Assembly (NCBI GenBank): GCA_965178525.1
Contig: CBCXVS010000411.1
Span: 1-5,097, forward strand
Reading direction: 5' to 3'
DNA from: CBCXVS01 sp965178525
GTDB taxonomy: Bacteria; Tectomicrobia; Entotheonellia; Entotheonellales; Entotheonellaceae
DNA length: 5,097 nucleotides
Numbering within the stretch: position 1 is the first letter of the stretch; each line of letters starts with the position of its first letter. This document shows positions 1 through 5,097 of the stretch, in pieces. The translations under genes and the position numbers were made by a program. The notes beneath the pieces are model-generated. The model ran no database searches, was not told where the DNA came from, and saw only the letters and a program-made list of their open reading frames with translations.

Positions 1-894
1 GGCAATACGACTTTGATGGACCGTGTTTTTGCCGATATCCTCACGTGCGAGACCCAGCACGAACCGATGTTGGGCGCCCTGGGGCTCACCGAACGCCATG
101 TGGGGAGCGATTTTCTCACTCCGGCGGTCGGCAACCCGGCCCGGATGATGGTGGTGGCCAAACGGCGTGGCAACAGCTATGTCCTGAGCGGACGCAAAGC
201 CTACTGCGCCGGAGGGAACATCGCCAAATGGCTCAGCGTCTTCGCCACGGTTGATGACGCCCGCAGTCCCGAGGGCTTGACCGGCTTCTGGGTTCCCACC
301 GATGTCCGTGGCTTCCATGTGAGCGCGGTCTTGCCCACGATGGGGCTGCGAAGCTGCCCCCTGGTCGAATTCTACTTGGAAGGGGTTGTGGTGCCTCGAG
401 AATATATGCTGACGGCAGAGGGCGGCGCCCATGCCTTGGTGCAGAGGCTCAGCACCAGCGGCCGGTGTCAAGGTGCGGCCATTGCGGTCGGCATCGCCCG
501 GGGGGCTTTTGAGCTGGCCCGGCAGCATACCCTCATCCGCATCCAGGGCGGCGGCCCGATCGTGCAACATCAGATGGTTCAACATATGCTCGCCGATATG
601 GCAACGCAAATCGAAGCTGCGCGCTTACTGACGCACAAGGCGGCAACGCGCCAGCCCCTTGACCCGGCCACGAGTGCGATGGCCAAAGTCTTTGCGAGTG
701 ATACCGCGGTCAAAGTGGCCACCGATGCCGTGCAACTCATGGGCGCGTTTGGTACCACGCTGAAATCCGGAGCGGAGAAATACTACCGCGATGCCAAAAT
801 GACCCAAATTTTTGAAGGCACCAATGAGCTATGCCGCTTAGCCGTGACGTATCCATGGTTGCAAGATGCCGGCTTGACGGCCTGCACAGGGTGA
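1..894 (+). CDS. Acyl-CoA dehydrogenase, 5'-truncated by the window edge
   Basis: The frame is open from base 1 and ends at TGA 892-894, so about 297 residues of a family that is normally about 380 are visible. Roughly 90-100 N-terminal residues probably lie upstream; the TTG/ATG codons at 13 and 16 are unlikely to be the real start. The middle-domain flavin/substrate motif is seen as GLTERHVGSD (bases 82-111), matching the family pattern ALTE..AGSD apart from V before GSD. The C-terminal helical domain has QLMGAFGTT and YYRDAK, the second family signature, then QIFEGTNELCR. In medium- and short-chain members the Glu of this EGT motif is the catalytic base; here its codon is 814-816. The family oxidises acyl-CoA thioesters to 2-enoyl-CoA with FAD and passes electrons to ETF in the cytoplasm. 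Chain length and substrate cannot be read from the sequence. Family assignment is secure; the pathway is unknown. Confidence 0.93.
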   Translation, partial: GNTTLMDRVFADILTCETQHEPMLGALGLTERHVGSDFLTPAVGNPARMMVVAKRRGNSYVLSGRKAYCAGGNIAKWLSVFATVDDARSPEGLTGFWVPTDVRGFHVSAVLPTMGLRSCPLVEFYLEGVVVPREYMLTAEGGAHALVQRLSTSGRCQGAAIAVGIARGAFELARQHTLIRIQGGGPIVQHQMVQHMLADMATQIEAARLLTHKAATRQPLDPATSAMAKVFASDTAVKVATDAVQLMGAFGTTLKSGAEKYYRDAKMTQIFEGTNELCRLAVTYPWLQDAGLTACTG

Positions 895-902
895 CTTTGG
901 CG

Positions 903-932
903 TTGACAAGCCTTGAATCGGTCGCCTATCTT
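903..932 (+). promoter_or_regulatory. Candidate sigma70-type promoter for the CinA-like gene
   Basis: A perfect -35 hexamer TTGACA (903-908) is followed by an 18-bp spacer and TATCTT (927-932), 4 of 6 matches to TATAAT. It starts 8 bp after the stop codon of the acyl-CoA dehydrogenase gene and would give a leader of about 40 nt before the ATG at 979. It suggests that the CinA-like gene can be transcribed separately from the dehydrogenase. It is judged by consensus only. Confidence 0.5.
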
Positions 933-978
933 GCATCGGAACGGCACAATCCAAAAGCCCTAAGCCAAAGGCAGAGCA

Positions 979-1710
979 ATGATGGCCAAAACCGCTGGTA
1001 TTCTCGTCATTGGAAATGAAATTCTCTCCGGTAAAGTCGTGGATACGAATTCCCCCTACCTCTGTCAGGAACTGCACATTTTAGGGGTAGACGTGCAGCG
1101 CATTGCGGTGGTGCCTGATGATATTGATGTGATTGCCCATGATGTCGCAACCTTTTCGCAGTCGTTTGATTATGTCTTCACTACCGGCGGCGTGGGGCCG
1201 ACGCACGATGATGTCACGATTGAAGCGGTCGCACATGGCCTGCAGCGGCGTGTCATCGTCCATCCCAAACTCGAGGGCCTGTTAAACGCACGTTGGGGCG
1301 ATCGCCCTGCGGCCGCACGAACCAAAATGGCGAGTGTACCCGACGGCGCACAACTCTTGATGGAACCCGACTTGCCGATCCCGGTCTTGCTGGTCAAAAA
1401 TGTCTATATTTTTCCGGGCATTCCCCAGCTTTTCCGGCGTAAATTCGATAGCATTAAGGAACGCTTTCGGGAACTCCCCTATCATGGACGCCGAGTCTAT
1501 ATCACGGAACGCGAAAGCGACTTTTCGCATCTGCTCGACACGCTTGTCAGCGAATTCCCGGACTTGTTGCTCGGCTCTTACCCGGAGGTGGGTAATCCGG
1601 AGTATCGCGTCAAGCTCACACTGGAATCCAAAGATGCGACCTATCTCGACAAGGCGTACGAGCGGCTTCTCGCCCTCTTACCCACTGACTATGTATGCCG
1701 GGTCGAGTAA
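979..1710 (+). CDS. Stand-alone CinA N-terminal domain protein (molybdopterin-binding-like, COG1058 type)
   Basis: This is a 243-residue cytoplasmic protein. The N-terminal MoaB/Mog-like domain shows ILVIGNEILSGKVVDTN (residues 8-24) and GGVGPTHDD (70-78), the hallmark loop of the family, then FPGIP (145-149). A KH-like second domain follows, with GSYPE at 199-203. Full CinA proteins are about 410-420 residues and end in a PncC-type NMN deamidase domain; that domain is absent, because the gene stops at TAA 1708-1710 right after the KH-like part. Characterised relatives of the N-terminal part hydrolyse ADP-ribose, and the FLAD1-type homologous domain hydrolyses FAD, so a nucleotide pyrophosphatase role is an inference. 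It should not be called a molybdenum cofactor enzyme on this evidence. ATG 979 is preferred to ATG 982 because AAGG (968-971) sits 7 nt upstream. It lies 84 bp after the dehydrogenase gene and probably has its own promoter. Confidence 0.88.
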   Translation: MMAKTAGILVIGNEILSGKVVDTNSPYLCQELHILGVDVQRIAVVPDDIDVIAHDVATFSQSFDYVFTTGGVGPTHDDVTIEAVAHGLQRRVIVHPKLEGLLNARWGDRPAAARTKMASVPDGAQLLMEPDLPIPVLLVKNVYIFPGIPQLFRRKFDSIKERFRELPYHGRRVYITERESDFSHLLDTLVSEFPDLLLGSYPEVGNPEYRVKLTLESKDATYLDKAYERLLALLPTDYVCRVE

Positions 1711-1902
1711 TGGCGCTTCGTGCTATGCCCCTTTGGCGCCTCTGTAGGGAATCCCCATTCCTTTCCGAACGTTATTCATCACAGCATACCGCGGCACATC
1801 AAAGTTTGCAGAGAACCATCTCGGGTTTTGAGGGAACTCACAGCCTCAGAAGCTTCTCATCCGGATTGATGATGGCAGCCTATTCTAGAAGGGGATCGCA
1901 TC
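1711..1902. other. Intergenic spacer with no recognisable gene
   Basis: This 192-bp stretch lies between the CinA-like gene and the lipoprotein gene. I see no tRNA, no convincing terminator (no GC-rich hairpin with a T-run) and no promoter with both boxes in register. TATTCT at 1881-1886 resembles a -10 box but has no -35 partner and nearly abuts the ribosome binding site. The lipoprotein promoter must be here or farther upstream. Confidence 0.5.
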
Positions 1903-2439
1903 ATGCGTCAGTTATGTCAGTCTTCCTGCCTCCGTCTGCTTAGTATCGTCAGTGTTCTTTTTGTGTTCACGGGCTGCGCCTATTATGCGGCGGTGAACAA
2001 GCTGAGTCCTGACGAACAAACTGAGTTTCGTATCCATAGTAAGATGATGAGCGGGCGCCAAATGCGTACGTATTTGGCCAAAGCGAGCGCCGCGGAGCGC
2101 TCCGCCTATCTGCGTGAGATTGGCAGTGCGCAGCGCTTCGAGGCCCTTGAGGCGCAGGATCGCGAATCGGTCCTGGCCGGCTATATCAGAAAAGGGATGA
2201 GCGCGGAAGCCTTGCGGTTTCTCTGGGGCGAGCCGTATTCTGACCGCGGCTATACAGGGCATTACGAACATTGGTATTACTTTGGTTCGGCTTTGGACCT
2301 GGCCTCACGTGGGACATCCTACTCGGAAGCCGGAACCATCGTGGATGTGTATCTCGTCGACAATCGGGTCAAGTGGTGGCTCGAAACGGTTCCATCTACG
2401 CTCGATGAGGAGGATTCGGAAATCCGCCGCCGAAACTGA
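1903..2439 (+). CDS. Putative outer-membrane lipoprotein with BamE/SmpA-like C-terminal region
   Basis: This encodes 178 residues. The start has Arg2 and Arg11, a hydrophobic stretch (12-23) and the lipobox-like FTGC with Cys25, a signal peptidase II-type signal with Phe rather than Leu at -3. Ala follows the cysteine, so by the E. coli Lol rule the mature protein (about 154 residues) would go to the outer membrane facing the periplasm. Residues 37-92 look helical and charged. Residues 94-128 contain IRKGMSAEALRFLWGEP followed by EHWYYFGS, the layout of BamE/SmpA/OmlA-type small domains (a KGM helix, a GxP turn, then a W-Y-Y strand); VDVYLVDNRVKWW supplies a further strand. The tail is acidic then basic. 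ATG 1903 is supported by AGAAGGGG at 1887-1894, 8 nt upstream. It stands alone, 192 bp and 170 bp from its neighbours. Function is unknown; an envelope-assembly role is only an inference from fold resemblance, and this is not a clear BamE orthologue. Confidence 0.82.
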   Translation: MRQLCQSSCLRLLSIVSVLFVFTGCAYYAAVNKLSPDEQTEFRIHSKMMSGRQMRTYLAKASAAERSAYLREIGSAQRFEALEAQDRESVLAGYIRKGMSAEALRFLWGEPYSDRGYTGHYEHWYYFGSALDLASRGTSYSEAGTIVDVYLVDNRVKWWLETVPSTLDEEDSEIRRRN

Positions 2440-2506
2440 GCCCGGCCTCCCAGACTCCCGTGCTCAGCCGTATCCACGCTTTCTGCAGGCGGGATGGCTG
2501 TGGCAG

Positions 2507-2535
2507 TTGCGCGCCACTCGGTTCTCCAGTAGAAT
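2507..2535 (+). promoter_or_regulatory. Candidate promoter for the adenosyltransferase-deformylase pair
   Basis: TTGCGC (2507-2512), a 17-bp spacer and TAGAAT (2530-2535, 5 of 6 matches to TATAAT) form a plausible sigma70-type promoter. The predicted leader to the GTG start at 2610 is about 68 nt. The -35 box is only a half match. I found no B12-box-like sequence in the leader, so a cobalamin riboswitch is not supported. Confidence 0.4.
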
Positions 2536-2597
2536 GCCAACAGAAATATGGAGAATCTGATCCGGCACAGCAATTGACGGCCGCGTCCGGCAGTCAT

Positions 2598-2604
2598 AAA
2601 GGGA
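2598..2604 (+). promoter_or_regulatory. Ribosome binding site that fixes the GTG start of the adenosyltransferase gene
   Basis: AAAGGGA lies 5 nt before GTG 2610. The open frame extends 50 codons further upstream to 2460, but that extension shows no family similarity, and the family motif TKTGD begins only five residues after the GTG. The ATG at 2606 is out of frame. Start selection at 2610 gives the family's usual length. Confidence 0.65.
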
Positions 2605-2609
2605 AATGC

Positions 2610-3161
2610 GTGGTCAAAATTTATACTAAAACCGGTGATCATGGCGAGACCGGATTGTTTGATGGCACCCGCGTGCTCAAAGACTCGTCGCGTGTTGAAG
2701 CCTATGGAGATGTCGACGAGCTGAACGCGCTCCTCGGCATCGTGCTCGCTTTCATTCGTGAAGATGAAGACATCCGTACGTGTCTGCTGACCATCCAACG
2801 CGACCTCTTTGTCGTGGGCGCTCAACTAGCCGATCCCTCCGCACGCGTCGAAGCCAAACGGGGCGATAAAGCCAGCTTCAGCGAAGATAAAGTCACGCAG
2901 CTGGAAACGTGGATCGATCAGTTCGAGACCTCTTTGTCTCCCCTCCGTCAGTTTATTCTTCCCGGCGGCTCTAAAGGTGGGTCCACCCTCCACCACGCCC
3001 GTACGGTATGCCGGCGCGCCGAGCGCAGCATCGTCGGCCTGAGTCAGCATGTGGACATCGATCCCACCCTCATCACCTATATGAACCGTCTGTCCGATTT
3101 TCTCTTTGTCAGCGCACGGTTGGAAAACCTGCGCCAAGAGCGCCCCGAAATCCCCTGGTAA
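2610..3161 (+). CDS. ATP:cob(I)alamin adenosyltransferase, PduO type
   Basis: This encodes 183 residues, the usual length for a single-domain PduO/MMAB-type enzyme. It transfers the adenosyl group of ATP to cob(I)alamin, making adenosylcobalamin in the cytoplasm. The N-terminus carries the ATP-binding motif TKTGDHGET (residues 6-14) and VEAYGDVDELNALLG (29 onward). The middle has IQRDLFVVGAQLA. The C-terminal half has FILPGGS, the motif HHARTVCRRAER (128-139) and NRLSDFLFVSAR (159 onward), all typical of the trimeric helical-bundle PduO family and unlike CobA/BtuR or EutT. No extra domain is fused. The start is GTG, chosen from the ribosome binding site and family length. Deformylase begins 21 bp after the stop, so the two are probably co-transcribed. 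Whether the product serves a mutase, another AdoCbl enzyme or B12 salvage cannot be seen here. Confidence 0.93.
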   Translation: MVKIYTKTGDHGETGLFDGTRVLKDSSRVEAYGDVDELNALLGIVLAFIREDEDIRTCLLTIQRDLFVVGAQLADPSARVEAKRGDKASFSEDKVTQLETWIDQFETSLSPLRQFILPGGSKGGSTLHHARTVCRRAERSIVGLSQHVDIDPTLITYMNRLSDFLFVSARLENLRQERPEIPW

Positions 3162-3182
3162 CATCGTATCAAGGAAGCGCGC

Positions 3183-3713
3183 ATGATTTTAAAAGTAGCC
3201 CGTATGGGACACCCGGTGTTGCGGCAGACAGCTGAGCCCGTGCCTCCCGAGCAGATCACCTCGCCGGAGATACAGCAATTTATCGACGATTTGATCGATA
3301 CGATGTACGACTACGATGGCACCGGGTTGGCGGCGCCACAAGTGCATATCTCGCAGCAAATCGTCGTCCTGGAGGTGGCGCCGAACCCGAGATATCCGCA
3401 TGCCCCGGCCATTCCCCTCACCACCTATATCAACCCGGAAATTACCCCCTTGACCGAGGAGATGGACGAGGATTGGGAGGGGTGTCTGAGTGTGCCAGGG
3501 CTGCGGGGCCGGGTACCACGCTACACCAGGATTCGGCTGCGGGCCTACGATCGGGAAGGCAAGCGGGTCGATTTTGTTGCCGAAGGATTTCACGCCCGGG
3601 TCATTCAGCATGAGTGCGATCACCTCTGGGGCAAACTCTATATCGACCGGGTTCGGGACACCACGTCGCTAACCTTGACGGAGGAATTTTTGAAGTACGG
3701 GCTACGCGACTGA
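3183..3713 (+). CDS. def: Peptide deformylase
   Basis: This is a 176-residue metallo-hydrolase that removes the formyl group from the N-terminal methionine of nascent proteins at the ribosome. All three family motifs are intact: GTGLAAPQ (residues 46-53), EGCLS (99-103) and QHECDHL (142-148). Cys101, His143 and His147 are the expected metal ligands, and Glu144 is the catalytic residue. The N-terminus, ILKVARMGHPVLRQTAEPV, is typical of the family. ATG 3183 is well supported by AAGGA at 3171-3175, 7 nt upstream. It follows the adenosyltransferase gene by 21 bp, which suggests an operon. No methionyl-tRNA formyltransferase gene (fmt), the common deformylase neighbour, lies next to it. Its last 12 bases overlap the 3' end of queG on the other strand. 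Confidence 0.97.
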   Translation: MILKVARMGHPVLRQTAEPVPPEQITSPEIQQFIDDLIDTMYDYDGTGLAAPQVHISQQIVVLEVAPNPRYPHAPAIPLTTYINPEITPLTEEMDEDWEGCLSVPGLRGRVPRYTRIRLRAYDREGKRVDFVAEGFHARVIQHECDHLWGKLYIDRVRDTTSLTLTEEFLKYGLRD

Positions 3714-4790
3714 GGGCGGTGGGGCCGACGAGGCACGACGGAGACGTGTCAGGGCCCAGATGGCGTGCTCCCGAATCCAGATCTCGTCGTCATGCACCAG
3801 TTCCTGCAGAAGGGAAATAAAGGCGGTATTGCCGGAATTTCCTATCGCCACACACACATTGCGCAGCAATCCGCGGCGTTTGCTGCGTTCCAGTGGTGTG
3901 TGGCGGAAACGCCGCTTAAATTCTGCCGGTGTGAGACGCGCGAGTTTTTCCAACGGCGGATGGACCTGCTCAGGCCGAGGCTGTAGCGCCTCTTCCTGGG
4001 TCCATTGCCGTTTGCGATTCCATGGGCAGACGTCTTGACAGATATCGCAGCCAAAAACCTGGTTGCCCATCTGCGGCCGGAAGTCTTCCGGAATGCTGCC
4101 TTTGAGTTCAATGGTCAAGTAGGCGATACAGCGCCGTGCATCCAAGACGTAGGGCTCGCGGATCGCATCCGTCGGGCAGGCATCGATGCAGCGAGTACAC
4201 GTGCCACAGTGGTCAAACGCCGGCTGATCATAGTCGAGCGGTATCGTCAAGATCAGCTCACCCAGCAGCAGCCATGATCCCAGGCGTTTATGGAGGATAC
4301 ACGTGTTTTTGCCAAACCAGCCCAGCCCGGCATATTTGGCATAAACCCGTTCCACCACCGGCCCGGTATCCACATAAAGCTTACTCGCGACCTCCGCCGG
4401 GACGATATCGGCAACAAATGTCTGCAGCCCGGTCAGTTTTTCCTGCATGCACTGATGATAATCCGCTCCCCAAGCATACCGGGCAATCCAGCCCCGTGTG
4501 AGATCATCGTGCTCGGTCGAGTACGGATAGGGCGTATCGTAGTTGAGGCCGCACACCACCACGGATCGAGCGCCCGGTACGACTTGTTGCATGTCACATC
4601 GCCGCTCCAGGCCTCGCCTCAAATAGTGCATATCCCCCGCATACCCAGCGCCGATCCAGTGTTCGAAAAACGCGAGTTCAGGACTCCCCTGGGCTGGCGC
4701 TACGCCAACCAGATCAAAGCCTAGCGCCAGCGCTTTGTCCTTGATACGCTGGGTCAATTGACGCTGAGAATAGGGACGCGGTGTTGCCAT
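3702..4790 (-). CDS. queG: Epoxyqueuosine reductase
   Basis: This encodes 362 residues, read from ATG at 4790-4788 to TAG at 3704-3702. QueG reduces epoxyqueuosine to queuosine in tRNA, the last step of Q synthesis, using cobalamin and two [4Fe-4S] clusters. VDTGPVVER (140-148) carries Asp141, matching the conserved active-site Asp, and GLGWFGKNT (155-163) follows. The ferredoxin-like part has CGTCTRCIDACP (Cys195, 198, 201, 205), Cys221 in the CIAYLTIELKG motif, and CDICQDVCPWN (Cys248, 251, 255): eight cysteines, enough for both clusters. Residues about 305-350 form a HEAT-like helical region, as in known QueG structures. A TTG two codons upstream (4796) is less likely because GGAT then abuts it, whereas GGA sits 6 nt before the ATG. 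A divergent TATAAT box is at 4840-4835. The gene overlaps def tail to tail by 12 bp. Confidence 0.96.
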   Translation of the reverse strand: MATPRPYSQRQLTQRIKDKALALGFDLVGVAPAQGSPELAFFEHWIGAGYAGDMHYLRRGLERRCDMQQVVPGARSVVVCGLNYDTPYPYSTEHDDLTRGWIARYAWGADYHQCMQEKLTGLQTFVADIVPAEVASKLYVDTGPVVERVYAKYAGLGWFGKNTCILHKRLGSWLLLGELILTIPLDYDQPAFDHCGTCTRCIDACPTDAIREPYVLDARRCIAYLTIELKGSIPEDFRPQMGNQVFGCDICQDVCPWNRKRQWTQEEALQPRPEQVHPPLEKLARLTPAEFKRRFRHTPLERSKRRGLLRNVCVAIGNSGNTAFISLLQELVHDDEIWIREHAIWALTRLRRASSAPPPSVA

Positions 4791-4834
4791 GACCAATCCG
4801 TAGAAATGGGGTAGGTCAGATATATGCTGGCGCC

Positions 4835-4840
4835 ATTATA
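4835..4840 (-). promoter_or_regulatory. Candidate -10 box for queG
   Basis: Read on the minus strand this is a perfect TATAAT, about 45 nt before the queG ATG, which implies a leader of about 38 nt. No good -35 box is found at the usual distance: the bases 17 bp upstream read TATCCA. The promoter may depend on an activator or be weak. The short leader does not match the preQ1-I riboswitch consensus. Confidence 0.4.
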
Positions 4841-4857
4841 GCGGATATCCTGCAACG

Positions 4858-4963
4858 TGGATAGGATGGCACACTGAATCCGCCACCCGTCGAGGTTGTC
4901 AGGCGAGCTTTTCGCTCTGGACGAATGCGCAGAATTGTGTATAATTGTGGACAGTCCTATCCA
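4858..4963. repeat. 9-bp perfect inverted repeat in the queG/tRNA-Asn divergent region
   Basis: TGGATAGGA (4858-4866) and TCCTATCCA (4955-4963) are exact reverse complements, with 88 bp between the arms. One arm overlaps the -35 position of the candidate queG promoter. The other lies at the likely start of tRNA-Asn transcription. The repeat is seen directly; any operator function is speculation. Confidence 0.4.
4917..4945 (+). promoter_or_regulatory. Candidate promoter of tRNA-Asn
   Basis: A perfect TATAAT lies at 4940-4945, 24 bp before the mature tRNA 5' end, so transcription would start near 4952 with a leader of about 18 nt to be trimmed by RNase P. The -35 region 17 bp upstream (CTGGAC, 4917-4922) is a poor match to TTGACA. 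The position just before a tRNA gene makes the -10 assignment reasonable. Confidence 0.5.
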
Positions 4964-4969
4964 AAAAGA

Positions 4970-5045
4970 TCCCCGGTAGCTCAGTCGGTAGAGCGGTTGG
5001 CTGTTAACCAATTGGTCGCTGGTTCGAATCCGGCCCGGGGAGCCA
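4970..5045 (+). tRNA. tRNA-Asn (anticodon GTT), CCA encoded
   Basis: The full cloverleaf is visible in 76 nt. The acceptor stem TCCCCGG (4970-4976) pairs perfectly with CCGGGGA (5035-5041). T8 and A9 precede the D stem GCTC/GAGC (4979-4982 with 4991-4994) and the D loop AGTCGGTA. The anticodon stem GTTGG/CCAAT encloses loop CTGTTAA, with anticodon GTT at 5003-5005, reading AAC/AAU as asparagine. The variable loop is TGGTC. The T stem GCTGG/CCGGC encloses TTCGAAT. The discriminator is G5042 and CCA is genomically encoded at 5043-5045. The loop contains T33-G34-T35, the minimal recognition triplet of bacterial tRNA-guanine transglycosylase, so G34 is expected to become queuosine, the product of QueG encoded by the divergent neighbour. 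The tRNA stands as a single gene as far as the window shows. Confidence 0.97.
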
Positions 5046-5071
5046 TTTTTTCGGGCGCGAACTACTGCGCC
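5046..5071 (+). terminator. Possible 3' end region of the tRNA transcript
   Basis: A run of six T (5046-5051) directly follows the encoded CCA, but no separate GC-rich hairpin precedes it other than the tRNA's own arms. A small hairpin follows, GGCGC (5054-5058) with GCGCC (5067-5071) and an 8-nt loop; it lacks a T-run. This is not a standard intrinsic terminator, and termination could depend on the tRNA arms, on Rho, or lie past the window end. Confidence 0.2.
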
Positions 5072-5097
5072 TCGCTAGTTAACGCGAAGCCCCGGAG

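Noticed and set aside
2092..2105. Perfect 14-bp palindrome GCGGAGCGCTCCGC within the lipoprotein gene
   Set aside because: It lies inside a coding stretch (Ala-Glu-Arg-Ser-Ala). A palindrome of this length is expected about 0.3 times by chance in a window this size, and it is in no position to act as a terminator or operator.
2561..2592. Direct repeat TCCGGCA (2561-2567 and 2586-2592), with TTGACG (2574-2579) between the copies
   Set aside because: Seven-base repeats are common by chance. TTGACG lacks a well-spaced -10 box, and transcription from it would start at the coding start.
2460..2609. In-frame 50-codon N-terminal extension of the adenosyltransferase frame, starting at ATG 2460
   Set aside because: The extension has no family similarity, would run through the candidate promoter, and would make the protein longer than usual. 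A ribosome binding site sits 5 nt before GTG 2610.
2440..2609. Possible cobalamin riboswitch ahead of the adenosyltransferase gene
   Set aside because: No B12-box-like sequence is visible, and the gap is too short for a standard cobalamin aptamer plus expression platform after the candidate promoter.
3842..4111. Other open frames of 60-140 codons antisense to or out of frame with queG and def
   Set aside because: They are shadows of strongly coding genes with complete family motifs and show no domains or ribosome binding sites of their own.
4791..4834. Possible preQ1 riboswitch in the queG leader
   Set aside because: The leader of about 38 nt does not show the preQ1-I stem and A-rich tail pattern.
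4754..5011. 85-residue minus-strand reading frame across the queG upstream region into the tRNA
   Set aside because: It overlaps a certain tRNA and the candidate promoters, runs in a different frame from queG, and has no recognisable motif.
5003..5083. GTTAAC present in the tRNA anticodon loop (5003-5008) and again at 5078-5083, considered as an attachment-site duplication
   Set aside because: Only six bases are shared, flanking bases differ, and integrative elements usually duplicate a longer 3' part of the tRNA.

Overview
This 5.1 kb bacterial chromosomal window is moderately GC-rich and densely coded, with housekeeping and cofactor-related genes. I see no mobile elements, CRISPR arrays or phage genes. 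The organism is Gram-negative: it encodes a lipoprotein with a BamE/SmpA-like periplasmic fold, and queuosine and cobalamin enzymes. I cannot name the species from sequence alone. The gene mix would fit an environmental lineage such as Nitrospirota, but that is an impression and was not tested.

Layout, left to right. Bases 1-894 are the 3' part of an acyl-CoA dehydrogenase gene whose start lies outside the window. A good sigma70-type promoter candidate (903-932) follows, then a stand-alone CinA N-terminal/molybdopterin-binding-domain protein (979-1710). A 192-bp spacer precedes a lipoprotein gene (1903-2439). After a 170-bp gap with a candidate promoter come a PduO-type ATP:cob(I)alamin adenosyltransferase (GTG start at 2610, ends 3161) and, 21 bp later, a peptide deformylase (3183-3713). 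These two probably form an operon. Converging on deformylase, and overlapping its last 12 bases, is queG on the minus strand (3702-4790), encoding the cobalamin- and Fe-S-dependent epoxyqueuosine reductase. Divergent from queG is a complete tRNA-Asn(GTT) gene with encoded CCA (4970-5045). The 179-bp region between them carries one perfect TATAAT box facing each way and a 9-bp inverted repeat.

Functional links. QueG performs the last step of queuosine synthesis, at G34 of tRNAs with GUN anticodons, and the neighbouring tRNA-Asn(GUU) is one of the four such tRNA types. QueG needs a cobalamin cofactor, and a cobalamin adenosyltransferase lies on the opposite strand just beyond deformylase. Deformylase, QueG and the tRNA all belong to translation. 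The acyl-CoA dehydrogenase and the CinA-like protein both belong to families connected with FAD. These links are suggestive; no single feature here is clearly a previously undescribed system. The least characterised item is the lipoprotein at 1903-2439.
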